DNA from: Halobacteriales archaeon QS_9_70_65
GTDB taxonomy: Archaea > Halobacteriota > Halobacteria > Halobacteriales > Haloarculaceae
DNA length: 8,118 nt
Reading direction: 5' to 3'
Assembly (NCBI GenBank): GCA_003023535.1
Contig: PXSC01000165.1
Span: 1 to 8,118, forward strand
Shown here: positions 5,322 to 8,118 of the stretch, one piece after another
How positions within the stretch are numbered: position 1 is the stretch's first letter
Layout of the letters: each line of letters opens with the position of its first letter
Notes under the pieces: model-generated
Database searches by the model: none
The model's input: only the letters and a program-made list of their open reading frames with translations
What the model was told of the DNA's origin: nothing
Translations under genes and position numbers: made by a program

Positions 5322-6876
5322 ATGAGCTCGGTTCCCGAGCGGAGCGACGTCGCCGAGGAGTACACCTGGGACCTCACGGACCTGTTCGCCGACGACGAGG
5401 AGTGGGAGGCGACCTACGCCGAGGTCGAGGAGCGACTCGAGGACCTGTCGGCCTACGAGGGGCGGGTCGTCGAGGACGCGGAGACGCTGCAGGCGGTGCT
5501 GGAGCTGCGGGAGTCCATCATGCGCGACGTGGCGAACGTGGCGGCCTACGCCCGGATGCGCCGGGACGAGGACACGACGTCGTCGAGCCGGAACTGCAGT
5601 CGGTCGACCGCGACCGGATCGACGAGCTCGTCGACGCCGATCCGGACCTCGCGGAGTACGACCACTACTTCGACGACGTGCTGCGGATGAAAGACCACAC
5701 CCGATCGGCGGAGGTGGAGGCGCTGCTGGCGGACCTCGGGGAGGTGACCGGTGCCGCCGGCGAGGTGTACAACATGCTGACCAACGCCGACATCGAGTTC
5801 CCGTCGGTCGACGTCGACGGGGAGCCGCGGCGGATCACGCTGTCGAACTTCACGACGCTGCAGAAACACCCCGACCGGGACGTCCGCCGGCGGGTGTACG
5901 AGGCGTTCTACGACGAGTGGGCCGAGTACCGCAACACCGTCGGGACGGCCTACGAGAACAGCGTCACCGCCGACCGGAAGCTGGCGCGGGCGCGCGACTA
6001 CGAGACGGCCCGGGAGGCGGCGATGGACGGGCCGAACGTCCCCGTCGAGGTGTACGACACGCTGGTCGACACGGTCGAGGCGAACCTGGACGTCCTGCAC
6101 CGCCACGCCGAGCTGAAGCGGGACCGCCTCGGCGTCGACGAGCTGCGGATGTGGGACCTCTACGCGCCGCTGTCGGGCGAAGAGGGGCCGGACCTCGACT
6201 ACGACCGCGCCAAGGAGCACGTCGTCGAGGCGGTCGCGCCGCTGGGCGAGACCTACCGCGACCGGACGGCCGAGGGCCTCGAATCGCGGTGGGTCGACGT
6301 CTACGAGACGGCCGACAAACAGTCGGGTGCCTACAGCGGCGGCACCTACGACAGCCAGCCGTACATCCTGCTGAACTACCAGGACGACGTCGCCTCGATG
6401 TACACGCTGGCCCACGAGCTGGGTCACTCGATGCACTCGGAGCTGACGAGCGACGCCCAGCCGCACGTCTACTCGGGCTACGAGATCTTCGTCGCGGAGG
6501 TGGCCTCGACGGTCAACGAGGCACTTCTGACCCACCACCTGCTGGAGACGATCGACGACGAGTCGTTCCGACGGGCCGTTCTCGACGAGTACCTCGAGCG
6601 GTTCCGGTCGACGCTGTTCCGCCAGACCATGTTCGCTTCCTTCGAGCACCGGGCCCACGAGCTGTCGGCCGACGGCGAGGCGCTGACGCCGGACCGACTC
6701 GACGAGCTGTACCGCGGTATGAAGGCCGACTACTACTCCTCCGGTCGGGGTCGCGGGCCTACCCGCTGGAGCTGCTGGAGACGGCCGGGGTCGACATGTC
6801 GACGCCGGAGCCGGTCGAGGCCGCCATCGGGACGTACGACGAGATGGTCGGCGAGTACGAGTCGCTGGGCGAGTAG
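5322..6876 (+). pseudogene. pepF: Oligoendopeptidase F-type M3 metallopeptidase, frame broken at two internal deletions
   Basis: Cytoplasmic zinc peptidase that cleaves short peptides, probably those released by the proteasome. There are three blocks in three frames. Block 1 (5322-5579, 86 aa) runs from SSVPERSDVAEEYTWDLTDL to YARMRRDEDTT. Block 2 (about 5580-6738) starts VEPELQSVDRDRIDEL and contains NMLTNADIEF, the zinc site HELGH (6413-6427) and the third ligand E in VAEVAST (6497-6499); it ends YRGMKADYY. Block 3 (about 6739-6876) is LRSGSRAYPLELLETAGVDM to YESLGE. Family PepF proteins are near 600 aa, while these blocks total about 517. The missing parts are about 30 residues after DEDTT and about 45-50 after DYY. 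The second gap should hold the helix with the conserved tyrosines (YVYQYATG-type) that help bind substrate. The promoter and start look sound. As written the gene could not make an active enzyme. An artefact is likelier than decay. Confidence 0.87.
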
Positions 6877-6933
6877 CGCGGTCTCTCCGCCGGGAGTTCC
6901 GCCGGCCCGTCGAGGTCACGATTCGACCGCCGA

Positions 6934-6949
6934 CGCCGCCCACGCGGCG
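6934..6949 (+). terminator. Possible hairpin terminator between pepF and pan
   Basis: CGCCGC (6934-6939) and GCGGCG (6944-6949) form a 6-bp G+C stem with a 4-nt loop, 58 nt after the pepF stop. Only a short TTT (6956-6958) follows. The position suits a terminator, but such stems arise easily by chance in sequence this G+C-rich. Confidence 0.25.
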
Positions 6950-6975
6950 CGAGGGTTTCCCGCACCCAAAGTCAC

Positions 6976-6981
6976 TTTTAA
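6976..6981 (+). promoter_or_regulatory. TATA-like promoter box for pan
   Basis: TTTTAA is centred about 29 nt before the ATG at 7008 and is preceded by a purine-rich CCCAAAGTCAC that could serve as the BRE side. It is the clearest promoter of the window and lies in the longest intergenic gap (131 nt). Confidence 0.65.
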
Positions 6982-7007
6982 TCTCCAGCGCCTACCGTCG
7001 GTAGTTC

Positions 7008-8118
7008 ATGTCGCATAGCCCCTCCCTTCCTGACCGTCCCACGCTGGAACTGGATCCGGAGATGTCCGAGTCCGAACGGCTGAACGCGCTCCGCGAACAC
7101 TACCTCGAGGTGTCGCAGGTCCACGAGGAGCTGACCGACCAACTCGACGCGGCCCGCGACCGCCAGTCGGAGCTCCGCAGCGAGGTCGACGACCTACAGG
7201 AGGAAAACGAGGCGCTGAAGACGTCGTCGCTGTACCTGGCGACGGCAACAACCAGGAGGTGCTGACCGAGGTCTCCCCGCGGCTGTACGACCGACTCGAG
7301 GCCGGCGACCGGGTGGCGATCAACGACTCCTTCGCCATCCAGACGGTGCTGGACGCCGAAACGGACGCCCGGGCGCAGGCGATGGAGGTCTCCGCCGAAC
7401 CCAACGTCGAGTACGGCGACATCGGGGGCCTGGAGAGTCAGATCCAGGAGGTCCGGGAGGCCGTCGAGGACCCGCTGACCAACCCCGGGAAGTTCGAGAC
7501 GGTCGGCGTCGAGCCGCCGACGGGCGTGCTGCTGTACGGTCCGCCGGGGACGGGCAAGACGATGATGGCCAAGGCCGTCGCCAACCAGACCGACGCCACC
7601 TTCATCAAGATGGCCGGCTCGGAGCTGGTCCAGAAGTTCATCGGCGAGGGCGCACGCCTGGTGCGCGACCTGTTCGAGCTGGCCGCCGAACGCGAACCGG
7701 CCATCCTCTTCATCGACGAGATCGACGCCATCGCCTCCAAGCGAACGGAGTCGAAGACCTCCGGCGACGCCGAGGTCCAGCGGACGATGATGCAGCTGCT
7801 GTCGGAGATGGACGGCTTCGACCAGCGGGGCGACGTCTCCATCATCGCGGCGACCAACCGCTTCGACATGCTGGACCGGGCCATCCTCCGGCCGGGCCGC
7901 TTCGACCGGCTCATCGAGGTGCCCGACCCCGACGCCGAGGGCCGGGAGAAGATCCTCGACATCCACACCGCCGAGATGAACCTCGACGACGTCGATCTCG
8001 GGGCCATCGCCGGGACGACCGAGGGGTTCTCCGGCGCGGAACTGGAGAGTCTCGCCACCGAGGCCGGGATGTACGCCATCCGCGACGGTCGGACGGAGAT
8101 CAGAGCCGAGGACTTCCA
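7008..8118 (+). pseudogene. pan: Proteasome-activating nucleotidase (PAN), frame disrupted in the OB domain and cut by the window edge
   Basis: PAN is the hexameric AAA+ ATPase that unfolds proteins and feeds them to the archaeal 20S proteasome. Block 1 (7008-7244, 79 aa) holds an N-terminal coiled coil (about residues 20-72, [15 protein letters not shown] to EENEALK) and the first OB-fold strand SSLYLAT. Block 2, in the -1 frame from about 7244, begins [14 protein letters not shown] and then DSFAIQTVL. It continues into the AAA+ module: Walker A GPPGTGKT (7538-7561), pore loop QKFIGEG, Walker B ILFIDEID (DE at 7715-7720), sensor 1 AATNRFD and the arginine-finger region [11 protein letters not shown] proteins normally have about 15 more residues between LAT and GNNQE (an OB strand-turn-strand ending in KQH). 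Without them block 1 stops at 7263-7265. The C terminus, including the proteasome-docking HbYX end, lies beyond the window. The ATPase motifs are perfect, so the break is probably an artefact. Confidence 0.9.

Noticed and set aside
5546..6943. A 465-codon open frame on the - strand opposite pepF
   Set aside because: It is a shadow of pepF codon bias, with Arg/Val/Gly-rich low-complexity translation and no motif. It stays open across both pepF deletion junctions only because stops are rare on that strand.
7236..7265. Programmed -1 ribosomal frameshift in pan (and likewise in truA and pepF)
   Set aside because: There is no slippery heptamer or clear downstream structure. Shifting frame would still leave conserved residues missing, so the events are deletions, not recoding sites.
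1..8118. CRISPR arrays, insertion sequences, tRNA/rRNA genes, toxin-antitoxin or defence genes
   Set aside because: I looked for spaced repeats, transposase motifs, tRNA-like cloverleaf and TTCRA loops, and found none. The gene content is ordinary housekeeping.

Overview
The window is from a halophilic archaeon (class Halobacteria). The G+C content is very high. The predicted proteins are strongly acidic (runs of D and E, few K). The gene set is archaeal: ribosomal proteins S24e and S27ae, a fused Kae1-Bud32, and a proteasome-activating nucleotidase. Most genes have a TATA-like box centred about 26-31 nt before the start codon and little or no leader, as haloarchaeal leaderless transcripts do. 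I cannot name a genus from the sequence alone. Everything I can support is on the + strand.

Layout. Positions 10-2061 form a tight translation operon: rps24e, rps27ae (1-nt overlap) and kae1-bud32 (4-nt gap). From 2107 on, each gene appears to have its own promoter. The order is a small DUF5808-like membrane protein whose 3' end is lost in a hairpin-bearing stretch, a 120-aa cupin, hisS, an 81-aa PRC-barrel-like hypothetical, truA, pepF (M3 oligoendopeptidase), and the first three quarters or so of pan, which runs off the right edge.

Themes. Three genes act on tRNA: kae1-bud32 (t6A37, KEOPS), hisS (His-tRNA) and truA (pseudouridine 38-40). Two act in protein turnover: pepF and pan. The rest are small proteins of unknown function.

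The most striking thing is damage to three neighbouring genes. truA, pepF (twice) and pan each switch reading frame at a point where a block of conserved residues is also missing, four events between about 5.1 and 7.25 kb. The flanking codons and promoters look intact. I read these as internal deletions of roughly 45-150 nt. They are more likely assembly or sequencing artefacts than gene decay, but only raw reads can decide. I found no CRISPR array, insertion sequence, tRNA or rRNA, and nothing that convincingly represents a new biological system. The best leads are the deletion cluster, the atypical motif 3 of the histidyl-tRNA synthetase, and the hairpin that replaces the end of the DUF5808-like gene.
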